A stretch of DNA of 64,000 bases from Mesaphorura yosii. Lineage: Eukaryota > Arthropoda > Collembola > Poduromorpha > Tullbergiidae. Positions 24,301 to 37,960 of this stretch are shown here, in pieces. The position numbers and the translations under genes were made by a program. Below the pieces are notes generated by a model that saw only the letters and a program-made list of their open reading frames with translations, had not been told where the DNA came from and did no database searches. The stretch lies in NCBI GenBank assembly GCA_009869945.1, contig WIXG01000080.1, forward strand, positions 124,001-188,000. Reading direction: 5' to 3'. The number at the start of each line of letters is the position of its first letter. The first letter of the stretch is position 1.

Positions 24301-27300
24301 CTGCATAAACGGCGAGAACGACGCGTTGGGCCGGAAGTTCTTCTGCGGAAAGGCGCACGACGCGACCTCCGCCTTTAATCTGGCGAAGACCTCCGGATCA
24401 ATCGAGGGCTTCATGGGTTGTTCACCCCGCGAGTTGTTGGAGAGTCGGGAGTCGTCGTCCTCCTCGTCGCTCATGTCCGGACCAGACTGCGAAACCATAA
24501 TTAAATTGTTATTAGCACAATGCGGCGATTGTCGTCATTTGCCCGGTATTCATTACACCCAGATTGCGATAACAATGCCCGAACAAAGAGCGTCTTTTGA
24601 AAAGATGAACTACATAAATAGACTGAGACTTGAGTGGGGACGCGTGGCTGGCACATGCTTCTTTTCACGAGAGATGAAAACAACCCTCCTTAAACTCTAT
24701 TTTTGTAACTTCCAGCCGCAGGATCACAATCCCCTTCGCCAGCCCTGCAAGCAAGCACAAGGAAATCCAGACAAGAAGGGGAAGATTGCTTTAATTCATC
24801 TTTAGTAAGCCGAGCTTGGTGTTGCGTGCACACCGTTTATACGCACCACTTTCACTGAAAGTTCAATATGATGCGAGATGCGAGTATAATTGGACGTAAA
24901 GATGCAACATGGACATGTTCTTTGAGAGAATCAAGAGCTCCAGAAGCTTTATAAAGATCAGAACTTTGTCGTCATTCGTCCACAGAAATGATAGCAATTG
25001 AGTTTTACAACTCTGTTTATCTGTGTCGTATTATGACACAACCCTTTCATTTGGGTCATCACGTCTTCACGCCACAAAAGACTGCGCGAAGTGCAGATGC
25101 ATTCGTGACCGTGAATGTGACCATGTTGTCACTTTCACAAGTGATCCACTCATATTTTGTTGTAAACTTTGTCACAGGGGCAATAAAACTGAAACTTCGG
25201 GAGATAAAGACTTGGCACGTCGCTTTACTGCCTCAGCATCCGCCAACCAGAGTTTGATGCTTTGCATTTTTTATTAAAGCGTCTGGAGAGTAAAGAAAAA
25301 GTCATGAAATTTTTACTTTGACGGTTTAGGATAAAAAGGTAAAGATTTCTGAAGAAGTCACTCTGGACCCTGGACCATATTGTGAATTGTGATTGCGCGC
25401 CGTGCTCGAAATCTCTTTTATTCCTTCGCTTGTCCTGGTACGTCATGGGGCTCAGTTTTATTTCTTTGGGGATAAAATAATTTCCAGGCTGATAAAAAAG
25501 TCAGACCCATTGAACAGCACTAGGTCGAAGGAGAGAAGAGGATAGCGAGTGCGGGTGGGTGTTGTCAATCGGATCTCGGGAGTGAAGGGCACGACGATGA
25601 TGATCTCAGGAATCAGGAAAAATTGAATCTTTATTATTGTAATAACAAGCGACGAGGACTGAGGACGAAGTCGTTATAAAAAATAAGAATTGTGTCGCCA
25701 TAAAGCCGTAGGTGTTCCTCCGATTCCACTTCTCATCAGAAAACAACAAAAACGCTTTGCGTTGCATGCTGCATCCCGTGACCTTCCAATCCCAATCGTT
25801 TGATTGTCTCACAATCTGATCACCGCATGCACAAAGCACTGTACACAATAAAGTACAATTGAACCCAAAATCCGTCTCTCACCATCCTCGCAAGACGGTA
25901 CCTCACTTGCATTATAAAACGGAACGAAATACAATTTGGCCTTCAACCTCGGAGAAAAACACTTATGATATTTTAATGGAATGAAAAATTCCAGTAAACA
26001 CATTTCTCATCCGGCAACCCTCAACAACACCTGACAGCGTCTTCAGTCAACCTTCCTGCTAATCATTCACGATTTAATGCGATGAAGTCAGCCAGCCAGC
26101 AAGGGACGGAGAAAGAATCAGCAGCATCATCGAGTAACTCACGTTCAATGGCCTTCGTGGGGTTTAAGAAAGAGCGAACAGCGAGCCATCAGAAATCGTA
26201 ATGATCGATTGATGATTAGATTCAGGAGGCCTTTGTCGAGGTCTAACCTACTTTCTTACCATTGTCATTGTTATTGCACTTCTACGGCATTTTCTGACCA
26301 CATCTGAATATTTGTGCGTGGGCGAATTGGAATCGTATGATTGAAATTATCGGCGAATGCTCTTGATAGCGGATTTGTATGTGGTAAGGCGTCGGTGGCA
26401 CCACGCAGTCAGTTTACGTCAAGCGGTGCGCATTAATTTTCCGGGGAGCTGTGCCCGACTATTTATACCCGCCTCCCGAATCGATTAATGCAAGCCTTTG
26501 GGCTGTGAAACATGAGAAATAGTTCGAACGGGAAGAAAGAGAATGATTGATTGAAAGGTTCGCTCTCTTTCTTAATATTGCGAGATTGGCTGTTGTTCTC
26601 GTGTTTGTGTATGCAGAAGACATTGCGCCTGGCCTGGCTTGCCAGGAGAGAACTTTCAATTAGAGTCCTCTAATATCATCGTTCATCTGGCACTACGCTT
26701 TTTGTTCCTGGAAGCGCACAAAGGAATGCAAATGCTTCGATTCTGATCATTTGTTTGCCAAACACAACAACGTCGTGAGCGAGAAGAGAATAGAAAATGA
26801 CGAATGTCTTTTTTATGGATTAGCTCACAGTTTAATATTACTTTTCGCATCACATCGCGGCCCGAATCTTGGGAATAAAACCCGAATTCATTGCTGGGTG
26901 CTATTTTTGGAAGAAAAGACAAGTGAGTGACATTCCGCCACAGCACGGCGCGGAGAGAAGTGAGAAAGTAATGAATCAAAAAATATTGAAGCCAAGACAG
27001 TATGGAACGGATCATGAGACGCGGCGGATGATGATGAGACATGAATTCTTTGAATTGACGCCAACAAAACTCATCAATCTGGAAATGTGCGTGGATAATA
27101 AATAATAATAAGGAGCAGAGTGGAAAGTGCACGACGGAGAAGGAATCTATTAGCCCACGTACACAACACAAACAGAGAATTAGACGAAGAAAGGGGAAGT
27201 TACAGGTTTAAATAATGAGAAAGAGGCTACAGCGAGCGTAGTCGAGCCGTGTTTGATTTTATTATGAGCTGAAACAATGTACTTCATCATCTCATCATCG

Positions 27301-30300
27301 TCATCACACATCATTGCTATTGCTATAAATATAACTTATTACGACGACGACGACGACGCGACGAGCCTTGTGCCTTTCCCTGCGCTCTCGCTTGTTCTTG
27401 GCCTGTGTTCGCCTAATCTCAGAAACTATCACTCAAATCATTCCATTTTTTCGTCTCTCCTTGAATTCTTTCTATAACCATTAAAATCACATTAACCTCA
27501 TTCTAATCACTCTTCTCGGCAACTCGCATTAGAACATTGTTTTATTCAAGTATTTATACGACGTGACATTCGCTCATCAACGAGAACGAGAGCGAGAGAG
27601 CGAAAACCTTCATTAAGATTTGTGTATTTATATAAAAGGCGAGCATGGCTCGAGAGGCTCGATTTACAGCAACCAAAAGTTTATTATTTCTGATAAATTC
27701 ACAAGGACAAGACACGAGAGAAGAAATCCCATCACGAAATATGTTCGACAGGCTCGCTATTAATTCTCTGCTTCGTTCCTGAATTCCAGTGTTCTACGCA
27801 AACAAAGACAGTGAAGGGATGGCCAACTGGTCTAATATGCTTTATGTCGAAGTAACGCTAATTCCTCAGAGCGAGCATTTTGAGTTAAAAGGGGGAAACC
27901 CAGCAAACAAGAACTATGGACAAGAAGATACCGTAAATGCAGGGACTGCGTGGTGCGCTGTTGGTTTTCGGACTCGTCCGTGAAAATGGAATTACAATGT
28001 GGGCCCTTGTCAATTATCCACAATTTTATTCGTAATGCATGATTCCGTGCATTACTCATTCAGCTGCCACCAGAATGCTTTACATTCATTTTTTTTCCTG
28101 TAGCCAAGTCGTTCGTTATAAAATTAATGCAAAGGATACAATTTAGTTGCCCGAAAGCCCAATGTCTCTTCCCCAAATCGCATTTCGCAGAAGCAGCTTG
28201 CGTCTGTTCGAATTTAACTCGCTCAGTACCATCTCCGAATTTCCACATTTTCATAAAAAGAGAGGACACTGAATTTGGGTATAAAAAATTGATGCTGTCA
28301 TGGTTAATCAAAGATTTTGTCATGCAGGGAGCGAATATGCATGAGGTTGGCAAAAAGAGGTTTCCCATTGAGAAGTTTACCCGATTTTCCCAAAAAACTC
28401 AATTCAATTTTCGGGTAAAAACGGCGAATTGCATATCAAAGAGCGAAAATCGATGAATTGGCTGTGCATATATTTTTTATATTATTTTATTCTTCTTTGT
28501 GCTTCGTATTTTATATAAAAAGATGCATGCAAAAGAGTGGAGAAGGGTTCAGTCCTTTTGTGCTCGGTTGAGGACATGTGTACGGAATAATGCAAGCTTG
28601 TTCACGCCTAACCATTTTCAACCCAAAATACTGCGTCAATTCAACGCAGCGCATTTCCCCTTTACAATTAGAATAACGTTGAATAGGGAAATCGGATCAA
28701 AGAAATCGGGAAAAGGTTGAATAATAATATTCCGTTTTTCCATTTTCCGTGAAAAAGTAGTTGAGAACGCGGCAGGTGAGACTGCGAGACGAAGGGAACA
28801 CGCGTTCCGTATCTGATTCAGCTTCCAGCTGGATCGGTTTTTCACCCAAACTCTTTCAATTTATAATCACATGCCAGATATCAAAAAATTCAACTTTGGG
28901 GTTATTTTATCGACTGTGGATCGATTCTGGTACATTCCAGAACCCAAATATTATTCTTAATTCTCAGGACAGCGTAGAATCTTTTACCCGACTTTTCGTA
29001 GGGCTCTCACCATCCATAGTATTCCCGGGACCAAATGAAAGGGTCCTTCATTTCAGAGGAAGAAGCATATGTTAAGACGTCTCAAGTAACGGGCCAGATG
29101 CTTGATATGCTCGACTCTGAGTTTTGGGAGACAAACAACCACACCGAACTGATCATTCTCCGTATTGCACGGCACCATGCATCGATCGTATCTTTAGTAT
29201 AACATTTATTAACTAATTTTCCAAGTGGATCGGACAAACGGCTACTTTCAACTAAAAGTTCTCGTAATTCCACCGTACCCGACAGGGCACTTTGATCTTG
29301 ATGCAGCGAAACACATGTGCCACGCCGTCCTGAGTCTCCAGTCCAGAGCGGAGGAGGAGAAATTGAAACTGACTGCTCGCACTGCGCAATGGTGTGCAGA
29401 GCGAGATTAGAGTCGAGTTAAGCGTCTCAATTTGACCCGTGCTAGTTTCTTTCCATGCCCTAATAGCACGGTACAGCGTGCCTTTTATACAGAAGCCCAC
29501 AAAGAAACGCTTGTTTAGTTGATGAGAATGAATGATTTCCAGACAGGACCTCTTTCTCATCTCAACCCAGCGTGTCCACAACCCAACCATATGGTTTCCG
29601 TGGCCCACTAATGCTGACCCACAAGAGAAACTGGACATTTCGAATCAAGAAGGATGGTCTGTTCCTGGCCAACAACAAGAATGAACGTTTGAACATTTAA
29701 TTGCTTTGATCATTAGACGAAGCCAGCCAACCAGCCACTGGCCAATTTCTCATCCTTCGATCCTTCTTTCCAATATCAATCAAAGACGAGAACTGACCTT
29801 AAGGATGGATTAAGGAAAGAATTATTTATGTGCCTGATTTATTTCAAAGTTTCTTTGAATTTTAGGTTCAGATTCTTCACATATTAAACGCCAAACAAAA
29901 GACCCTTTTTGCTTGACCCATTTTATAATCGTCTGGATCCAGATCGAATTCTGTCCACCCAAAATCCTGAGCAGCCGCTTTCAAAGGAAAACGGCAAGGT
30001 CCGAAAACGAGAAGGAAATTAAATTAATGCCGGTCGAGATGGGCAAGGCGATGGTAGCACAGCGGGGATGCGAATTCGAAATGAAATCTGGAGAGAAGTG
30101 ACGCCGGCCTTTTTTAAGGTCTAAGACCGAGAGTTGTGCTTGTGAGATTGCAGCTTACAAATTAATTGAGACTCGAAAGGGAAAGAAAGCCTTGAGTAAC
30201 TTCTAGTTGAATGCAGCACTGCGTTTCGTGGATATTTGACGTAGTTATTAGCAACGATATGAAAGTTTCTCACTTAAATGTATACCATAAAATTAAATGT

Positions 30301-33300
30301 TTCTCTGAACGCATATTATGATGATAATGATGCGATGATGACGCGGAGACGCTGTTTCATCACTCGATCACTTCAGGAGCTCTCCTTCCGTGCTCCGACG
30401 ATTACGATCGGAACATTATGAAATAATTATGACAATTCAATTAGGACACGAATGCTAACCACAAGGTAAGACAACTCTGCATTCAAAACACGAAGCGGAC
30501 CAGAGGCGATCACAGAAACTCGCGATCATGGCACCGTCTCATGCACGGCTTTGTTTAATTCCTGCCCTGCGATGTGATACAGAAGGGAAAGAATGATTAA
30601 ATAACCTCGATCTCGATCATTATCACTCCGACTGCTGCTGTTATTGAATGCGCTCATTTTCATAAATTTTCACAATCTCAAGGAATTGCGCATTCATTCA
30701 CTCTCCTCGCCTCTGCTCTGCTCTCTGGTCGGTTGTAATATAAATAATTCTATTTTTAAACCGCGCATAATGTTTATGTTAAGTGAATATTAAAATTCGT
30801 TCAATTTATTCAACATTTTATACGGACTTCAAAGAAGCAGCAAGACGAAAGATTCCGGCTCAATTTCACAGAAGAGCAGAGCGGCTGAATAGGCGCGATG
30901 AGAAGGAATAAAATGCCACCAATTGAAGTTAATATGGAAGATGAAGATCAAACGAGCGAAACAGAGTCACAAAGAAGTAGGACCATGCAACGTGAAAACA
31001 ACAAAGAAAAGAGCAGCAGAGAGAGCATGGACAAAGGAACAACAATGCTATTAAATTTTCTATCACTCGACTCTGCTAAATCACCATTGTTGTTATTGTT
31101 GTGATCCTTCGTAATTACAATTCATCATGTCCTCCGCGTAGCTCTACAACGGATTTCTTTGAACTGACAAACATTATCGCACACTTTTTACAAGGTGAGA
31201 CCATAACCATGTTCGTGCACTGCAGACGCAGACAGTCACAGTTTCTACCTGAGTCATGAGACGACGCAGAGCAATAAAATTGGAGAATGCGAAATGAGTA
31301 CGGATATATGATGATTACATTCCACGATCTGAAGATTCAACAATCAAAGCACAAGACGACGAAGAGAGTGGTACAAGAAAAGAGAGGAAAGACCGATTGC
31401 TTAAAGTGCTTTGGTCATGCAGACGCAGACATTGAAAGTTACGATGCAGGGAGCAAAAACGCTATTTCCAACCCAAGTCTCAAGTCTGACATAAATATCG
31501 TAAAAAAACTATCGAAATATACATCTCGACTCACCCTCTGCCCAGGTTTTGCATTTGCAACCACACAAAGGCGAAATATGAAGTCGAGATGCGAGTATAA
31601 ACTTAATCTACCTTTTATTATAGTTTTATTTCGAAAATGTACACGTTTATGTTTTGCAGACAGGATTTTTACACCATCAAAACAAAATCGTAATATTTTA
31701 ATATCTTTTCGCATGCGTGTACCCGCAAAGAGAGTTAACAGAGTCTACCTGCAGCCAAGCCAGTCGGCAAGCACAGCAAGCCCCACTTCCCCACACAACA
31801 GCAAAGGCAACGGCAACAACGACCAAGTAACAAAAAATTTCAATTTGTAATTTGGACGACCAAGTTTTAAGAGTGGCAACAATCCAACCCCGGCCAGTCA
31901 AGGCAAGGCAGTCTGCAATCAGCGCAGTGCTAATAATAATATTAAAGTGGTAATAATGATGTTTGTCTGTAAAAGTTAAAAATATAAAAATACAATTTCC
32001 TCACACGCTCGGCGAAATGAAATGCGAATATATGGCAACGGCAGTTTATACTAGTTTATGCCTTTCGTGGAAGTCGGCTGGCTCACACTTGCTTTGGCAA
32101 ATCATGGCATGGCGAATACAAATTAATTTCGCACGTTTTAACCATTCGTTCATTATCATAAGTTTCCAATTCTGAATCATGATTAATTTTAATAATAAAG
32201 CTTCAGTTAAGCATAATACTTAAGTTTAGATCCTAAAATCATGCGAGGGTCGAATGTCTTGTGATTCCGTGAATGGTTACAATTCAAGAAACAAAGTAGC
32301 AGGCTGTTTTCACGTGCGCGGACAATTCCGAGCTTCTCCGCAAGTCGCATGAGGCCTTAATCAGTTCTCTCCCACCAATCCACCAAAGCTCAATTGAATA
32401 AATGCAGAATACATGGTCGATTGAGGGTAGGAATCAGAAAAGGTTGTTGTTTTTCTGAGAAATCGTCCTTGTATTCCAAGGGCTCTCTTTCCTCCACGTC
32501 CACGTATTTTATTCTACATTATGTTATTGTCAAAAGTTTAATGGAATTTTTGAAGGCAACGCCGACCCGTGCCCGCTCGCACTCGCACTGGGCTGTTGTG
32601 AGGTTGTAACGAGAAGAAATTTAATGTGAGCATATCAATCATTCTTCCAATCTTTTTTATAACACAAGGCGCTATTATTATTAAAAAGGCAAGGCTCGGA
32701 AAGGTCAATAGCGGCCACTGACCCAAAGTGCGTATAAAAAGCACGAAAACGCATTATTGGGCTTAATCCCCGCTCATTGGCTCATCGAATTCGAATTTAC
32801 TGGCAAACAATGCGTGGAGCACGATGGCACTCTGCTGGACGGTATTCGTGGCTTGGCTTTTGCCTGTGTGTGGCTCGCAGGACAAAGGAAAGAGACTTCA
32901 CATTTATTTCGTATCTGCCATAATTTATTTATTTATGGAATTTATTTATAATAACGAAAATTGTACACGATGGACCGACTATCAGACATCGAAGCGACGA
33001 CAACCGTGGCATCACAAGAAGAATTAGCCTAATAACACACTGATAGAATGGTTTCAAAAGGGCCAATTCATAAAGTAAAAAATGATTGAAGAGTGTTGGC
33101 CCGAACCCTTTTCTTCTGTGCTCGCTCAGTTCACCAAGTGACCCTTTCTTCTTCTCTCCATTGTCACCGGGCTCAGTGTGAATGCCTACGGGACATTTGG
33201 ACAAATATAAAATTTATTGTACGTCGATTGTGTGTATCCATTTCGTCCTCCTACACAAGCATTTCGCATTAGCCCGTTTAACGTTAATCTCTGTCATCTG

Positions 33301-35589
33301 GCTCTGGCTGCTCGAGACGAATTCTGATTAATCACTTCACACTGCTGCATGCTACAAACTACAACTACGATTTACAATACAGTCTCGGTGCAGTTTCCAT
33401 GTTTGTGGGGAAATTACATACTCTTGGCCCGGCGCGGCGTGGCGGAGACAGACGTCATAAAACGTGTGATGTGAATTAAACAGACAGATTTCCACTTTAA
33501 TATCGGGCGAAGTGGAACATGTTTATCAAATTAACATCAGTCATTGCATTACACTGCTTGCATGAGGCATGCGTGGCTGGCTGAGTAATAAATAATCAAA
33601 TCGCTTGTTCTACGTTTCCATTTTATTGCCAAAAAGGATCGGTTTACCATTCACCTCACCGCTCATTCGCTCTAGCTCTTTTCGTCAATACTTTGCATAG
33701 CATACGAACAGGCCGACAGATTACTGCAGCCCACAAACACGCACACCTTTCTACAGTAATGTACTCGAATTGTACGATTGTACCCAACTCCCTGGCTCCG
33801 TTTCTTAAAGCAGTAAGTAAGTGTATTGACTTCGAGTTCCTCCCGCGATTTGTCACAAGTGACCTGTCTTGGAATTTTTCGGCGGTGGCAGCAACATTCA
33901 ATGACTTAATGCAAATGCTCGATTAATCATTCATCAAACACTCAAGCAGCGCCCTGCTAACAAAATTACCATGTACCTCGATTATTCCGGTGAATTGAAA
34001 TTGAAGCGTAATCACATGGCTATCAAATGAGTCACCATTAAAGTGAATCAACTTCTGCCGGCACGACTTAAAGAAACCGCTTCTGCGCTGCGCTTCTTCT
34101 TGTCTGTCTTTATGCAATATGTTGATTCAATTATTTCGATACCTGAAGCATTCTCATATTCTCAAGCAAGTCTCATGTGCCCACACAAAGAATGCAGATG
34201 GCAAACAAAGAGCCACACTAGTCGAGAAAGCGCTAATTGACTTGACTTCGATGCGAAAGAAAGACGAGTTGTTAGGTCGTCGAGCAGTAAACAGACTTAA
34301 TTAAACGATTTGCAGACATTCAAAGAACGTGCGTAATCAAACGAAATGGTTCAGCCAGTTCAGCAATTAATTTTAATATTGCGTCAAATCTCAGTTGATT
34401 TATGCGGATAATCAAATGAAGCGTGGTTGGAGAGATGACAAGCAACTCTCAAGAACATAACAATTAACGATAACGAATTCATTACAATTGCCAGGCAAGA
34501 TTATGACGTGGAGCCATGAATACGACCCTGAATTAATCTTCAATTGAGAATTGACTCACATTGCATCGCAGAACTGGATTATGCAACCTCGACTCGTATC
34601 AGGCACCGTGACACGACAGACATGATTTTAATGACGGAGATTTATGTCCACGCAGTGCAGTAATCGTAATAAATTACACGCTTGATAAATGCAATTTAGA
34701 CGGAATAATGCGTAACTTCATCTCGTAGAAATGTAAATAAAGCGATGGCGATGCTGAATGATGATGACGATGACAAGACAAGAGCGAACAACTCAACGGC
34801 TCGCTTTTACGAGATGACAAATGTGACTCGTCTCGAAAGGTACAGACCAAGCCACAGTGCATATTATTTTATATAATAATGCCAGAGGCAATTAAATTAA
34901 TATTATTTTCATGATAATTTATGCGCTCTGATGACTGAATGACGCGATTGACATAACCTCTTTCGTTTCCTCTGCGCCCTGCAGCCTCCGTCGTCAGCGA
35001 TCATTATGAATTATGATTCATTTTCTTGGAAAATTAAATTACGTGTTTTTCATTAATAATAATTACGAAAAATATCCTTAATTATGATTGCTTAACCTTA
35101 ACACGCAAAAAATGAAGCAAACTAATTAACGTCCTCGTGCCCACGCCTGCCTCCCTACGTGAGAATGCTCCAAAAATGCAAGTTCTCATTTCTAGTCTTC
35201 GCCGCAATCATGCAATTCCACCGTAAACATGAATGAGCCAGACTTACCATGACAAGTGAGCCAGCTGTGGAATTGTTATCAGACTCGTGTCCCTCCATTG
35301 GCGTGCTCGTGGTATTGATGCTACGACTGGTGTCGATGTTGGTATTGCTTCCGCTGGTGCCACCGCTCGAGTTGAGGTGGTTCAGATTCTCCGTCTCGTC
35401 TTCGTTGTTGTTGTTTGCAATTGTGTCGCTGACGCCGGTGGTGTTGTGATGCTCCTCCTCCGGGTAGCAGGCCACCGGTTCCCGATTTTTAACCCGAATT
35501 TTGGCTAATTTCTTGAATCGCCCCACTTTAATGAATAAAACCACACCGTCGAAGGGTTGGTCAAGACTTATCGCTTCAAGGTCTCGACT
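9304..35589 (-). CDS. ARID3-family transcription factor (retained/dead ringer homologue)
   Basis: Sequence-specific nuclear DNA-binding regulator of development. Exons on the minus strand: 35248-35589 (5' limit uncertain), 24169-24486, 23952-24086, 15404-15476, 11093-11276, 10526-10655, 10336-10447, 9707-9990, 9460-9642 and 9304-9384. The nine downstream exons give 499 residues with matching phases. Acidic N region: MSDEEDDDSRLSNN, then an Ala run. The extended ARID begins WSFEEQFKQLYELSDD and runs through KRKEFLDELFSYMQKRGTPI, LPIMAKQVLDLYELYNLV, INKKLWQEIIKGLHLPSS, AAFTLRTQYMKYLYPYE and LQAAIDGNRREGRRSS. A 10-Gly run follows. The REKLES C-terminal part ends VVSMEINGIMYQGVLFAQ. The 35248-35589 exon is Asn/Thr/Ser rich, phase-compatible, but has no convincing start ATG. 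Confidence 0.93.
11277..15403 (-). other. ARID3 intron within the ARID-coding region (4.1 kb)
   Basis: Flanked by a GTGAGT donor after MQKRG and a TTTCAG acceptor before TPINRLP. No secondary gene is evident; open frames here lack conserved wording. A (TGC)n tract lies near 13755-13770. Confidence 0.6.
17629..17785. repeat. Cluster of CAGTG(A)-like motifs
   Basis: Seven copies of a CAGT core (CCAGTGA, CCAGTGA, TCAGTAA, CCAGTGT, TCAGTGA, GCAGTGG, TCAGTAT) fall roughly every 20 to 30 bases inside the ARID3 intron. A 13-base stretch, 17646-17658, recurs inverted at 18191-18203. Confidence 0.45.
21684..21699. repeat. 16-base perfect palindrome
   Basis: CATGATCATGATCATG reads the same on both strands and lies in a GATCAT-rich tract. 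It is inside the ARID3 intron; significance unknown. Confidence 0.6.
24487..35247 (-). other. ARID3 5' intron (10.8 kb)
   Basis: Largest intron of the window, from donor ATG/GTAAGT at 35247 to acceptor TTTCGCAG before SGPDMSDEE. No second gene is supported. It holds an (ACG)6 repeat at 27341-27358 and a fragment with an integrase-like sequence pattern near 29400-29640. Confidence 0.55.
27341..27358. repeat. (ACG)6 microsatellite
   Basis: Six perfect ACG triplets inside the 5' ARID3 intron. Confidence 0.8.
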
Positions 35590-37960
35590 TCACCTTAGAA
35601 AGTAGAAATGTCAGTGCAACATTGGCAGTGCGTAATGTGTGAAAACTGAGACACGACGCGACGCGAGCTGCGAACTCTTATAAACAGTTTGCTGGTTGCA
35701 GCATTCTTAAATGTTGTTTTGGCCAATTTAGATCTCACTCACCATCGTCAAACTTGCCGGATAATTGGAATAGTTAAATTAACAGCGCTCACTTCACTCT
35801 GACTGGCTTTTGCTTTCTTCGATTTTTTCTTTTGTTTGTTGATTTCACTCGGAATGAATCTCGCTTGAGTCGCTCAACCTTTCAAACTTCTTTCATTCAG
35901 GCCCAATGCGGTACTGCTTCAATGACTGTAAACTTGGCTTGTGCTCTGTCGTGCCTTCAGCCAGACCAGGCCATGTGTTGTTCGATTAGGCAGGGTACGT
36001 GCACGAGTGAATGATTTTTCCGTGGTAAGATCTTTTGCTTTGCTCTGGAAAGAAATCTCTGAGTCTCTGCTTCCGATTGAGTCCAGTACACAAATGCTCG
36101 TCGTGCTCTGCTGTCGAGGGAAACCGATTATCATTTACATTGTTGTACTATTGTTAATATTATTTATAGGAGAAAGAAGCGAAGCGCACGGTCGCGTACA
36201 TTGTGCTTTATTGTATCTCTTTTGTTCAGCTCTGTGGCAGAATCATGTACGAGTACGCGTACGAGTTATTACGTGGAGTGGAGTGCATTTGCAGCAGTTG
36301 TATTCGAAGAGTGGTTGCAGTCAAGTGGGTGGAAATGGAAGGCGGGCTTGGTGTTTTGATCCTTTCCAATTACACTGAGATATTTGTGCCGCCCCATTTC
36401 AATATAAAAACCAGCCCTTATAAAAGCACACTCCACCTTTGATTAATACCACATGAAATTTCATGTTTCTAGATCAAATTTATTGCTGTATGCATGCTCT
36501 CTCGTGTCGTCTTCCGTTCGTGTCCTCCCTTCGCTTTGATATCTCAAATGAATCGTGAGTCTCACGTTACTATTCTATCATATCAAGCATTGGGTCGTGT
36601 CCTTTTGTGATTGTACCTGCCGTGATTGCGTGCACATGCTGCTTTCTTATGCAAAGGACGATTGTACGAACACTTTAAAAATTCAATACAAAAGATACGC
36701 TTATCAAGGGTATAACGGATGGAATTTCGGCTACTCTTTTGATAGCACCTCCCTTCTAGCCCGTTTCAGAAATTTTCATTCATGACGAGTATATGGCAGA
36801 ACTGGCACATGATTCTTTCTCTCAAGTGCATATCTAAAATTTTAAAAATATTCCTTCTGTTATGAAGTCATGTATTAACTACTTAATTCGAACGTTTTTA
36901 CTAAGAACGTTTTACCCTTGTGTTTGGTAGCGTGGCCCTTGTTTGGACCCTTATCATAATCATACTCGAAGAATATTCGTGCGAGAGTTAGTAGCATCAG
37001 ATTGACGGAAACACAAAGATAAAAGGTTTCGTACAAATCCCACGAGTTTCACAAGTTATTTCCGGGCTAGTTCACGGATTGTTCAGTTTAAAAATAACTA
37101 TTCAGGGCTTCTGACTGGAAATGATAGAAGTTCTTGGGAGTATTTTATTTTAATTTCGAAGCAGACAGCGCCAACAGCTAAAAAGTAGAAACTCAAACAT
37201 AAGCCTTCGGTGCGGTGGCGTGTCTGCTCGCAAGTGACACAAGTCACGTTCGAAATCTAAATCATGAAATTTCGGTTGACACGGTCGGATTTGGATCGCG
37301 AATCTCATGTAGCGAATTGTAATGTAGGAAATTCACGGACAGAAGTAAACATTATTGTGGAACTTTCTCTTGATTCTCGTTCGAGCTCTCGTGTTTATGG
37401 TATAACTCGCATGACACGGAGCCATCTGCCAAGCTCGAGCAGTAATTCAAACATCTGGACTGCCAATTACGCCGTACTGAAAAATTTTAAACCTCTCCTG
37501 TGTTTATTTTGTAAAGTTTAATGATCTCATATCACAAAGTTTCTCCGTACCGATTATTAAGTACTACTGATAAGTGTGCTGATGTACAAAGTTAGAATGG
37601 TTTAGGATTAGGGCAAGCGAACCAAGCAATTACAGTCACAATTTAAGTACTAAAAGTTACCACTCAAGCAGTTAAACCGATGAAGATCTTTACCTCATAT
37701 AGTTATAAGTGGTCTTGACACCGGAGAGATCGGCCTCTTGCAGGAACGGGAAGGTAAGCTCAAGTTTTATGCCTCCAAACTAGTTTCTAACTTGTTCTCA
37801 ATGTGTAAGCTTAGAATATTCTGAAAGGGTTGATGGCACTTCAGCTTTTGTTTTCTTAAAACCGATTTGATTTATTCGTCCAGTGAGATCAAATATTAAG
37901 AAATTACATAACGGCGTACGTACAGATTATGCGAAATTCTATTCTGCTGCTGTTCAATTT
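35590..37960. other. Spacer between ARID3 5' exon and the C1orf43 3' end
   Basis: Presumed ARID3 promoter and any 5' exons, plus the 3' end of the C1orf43 homologue (TTTATT at 37871-37876, i.e. AATAAA on the minus strand). Open frames on both strands have no recognisable conservation. A splice acceptor-like CTTTCTAAG sits on the minus strand just before 35589, suggesting that another 5' exon lies further right. Confidence 0.45.

Noticed and set aside
25030-25048. 17 bases (TATTATGACACAACCCT) identical to GH18 copy 2 at about 5092
   Set aside because: No similarity extends beyond the match and one such chance match in 64 kb is not surprising.
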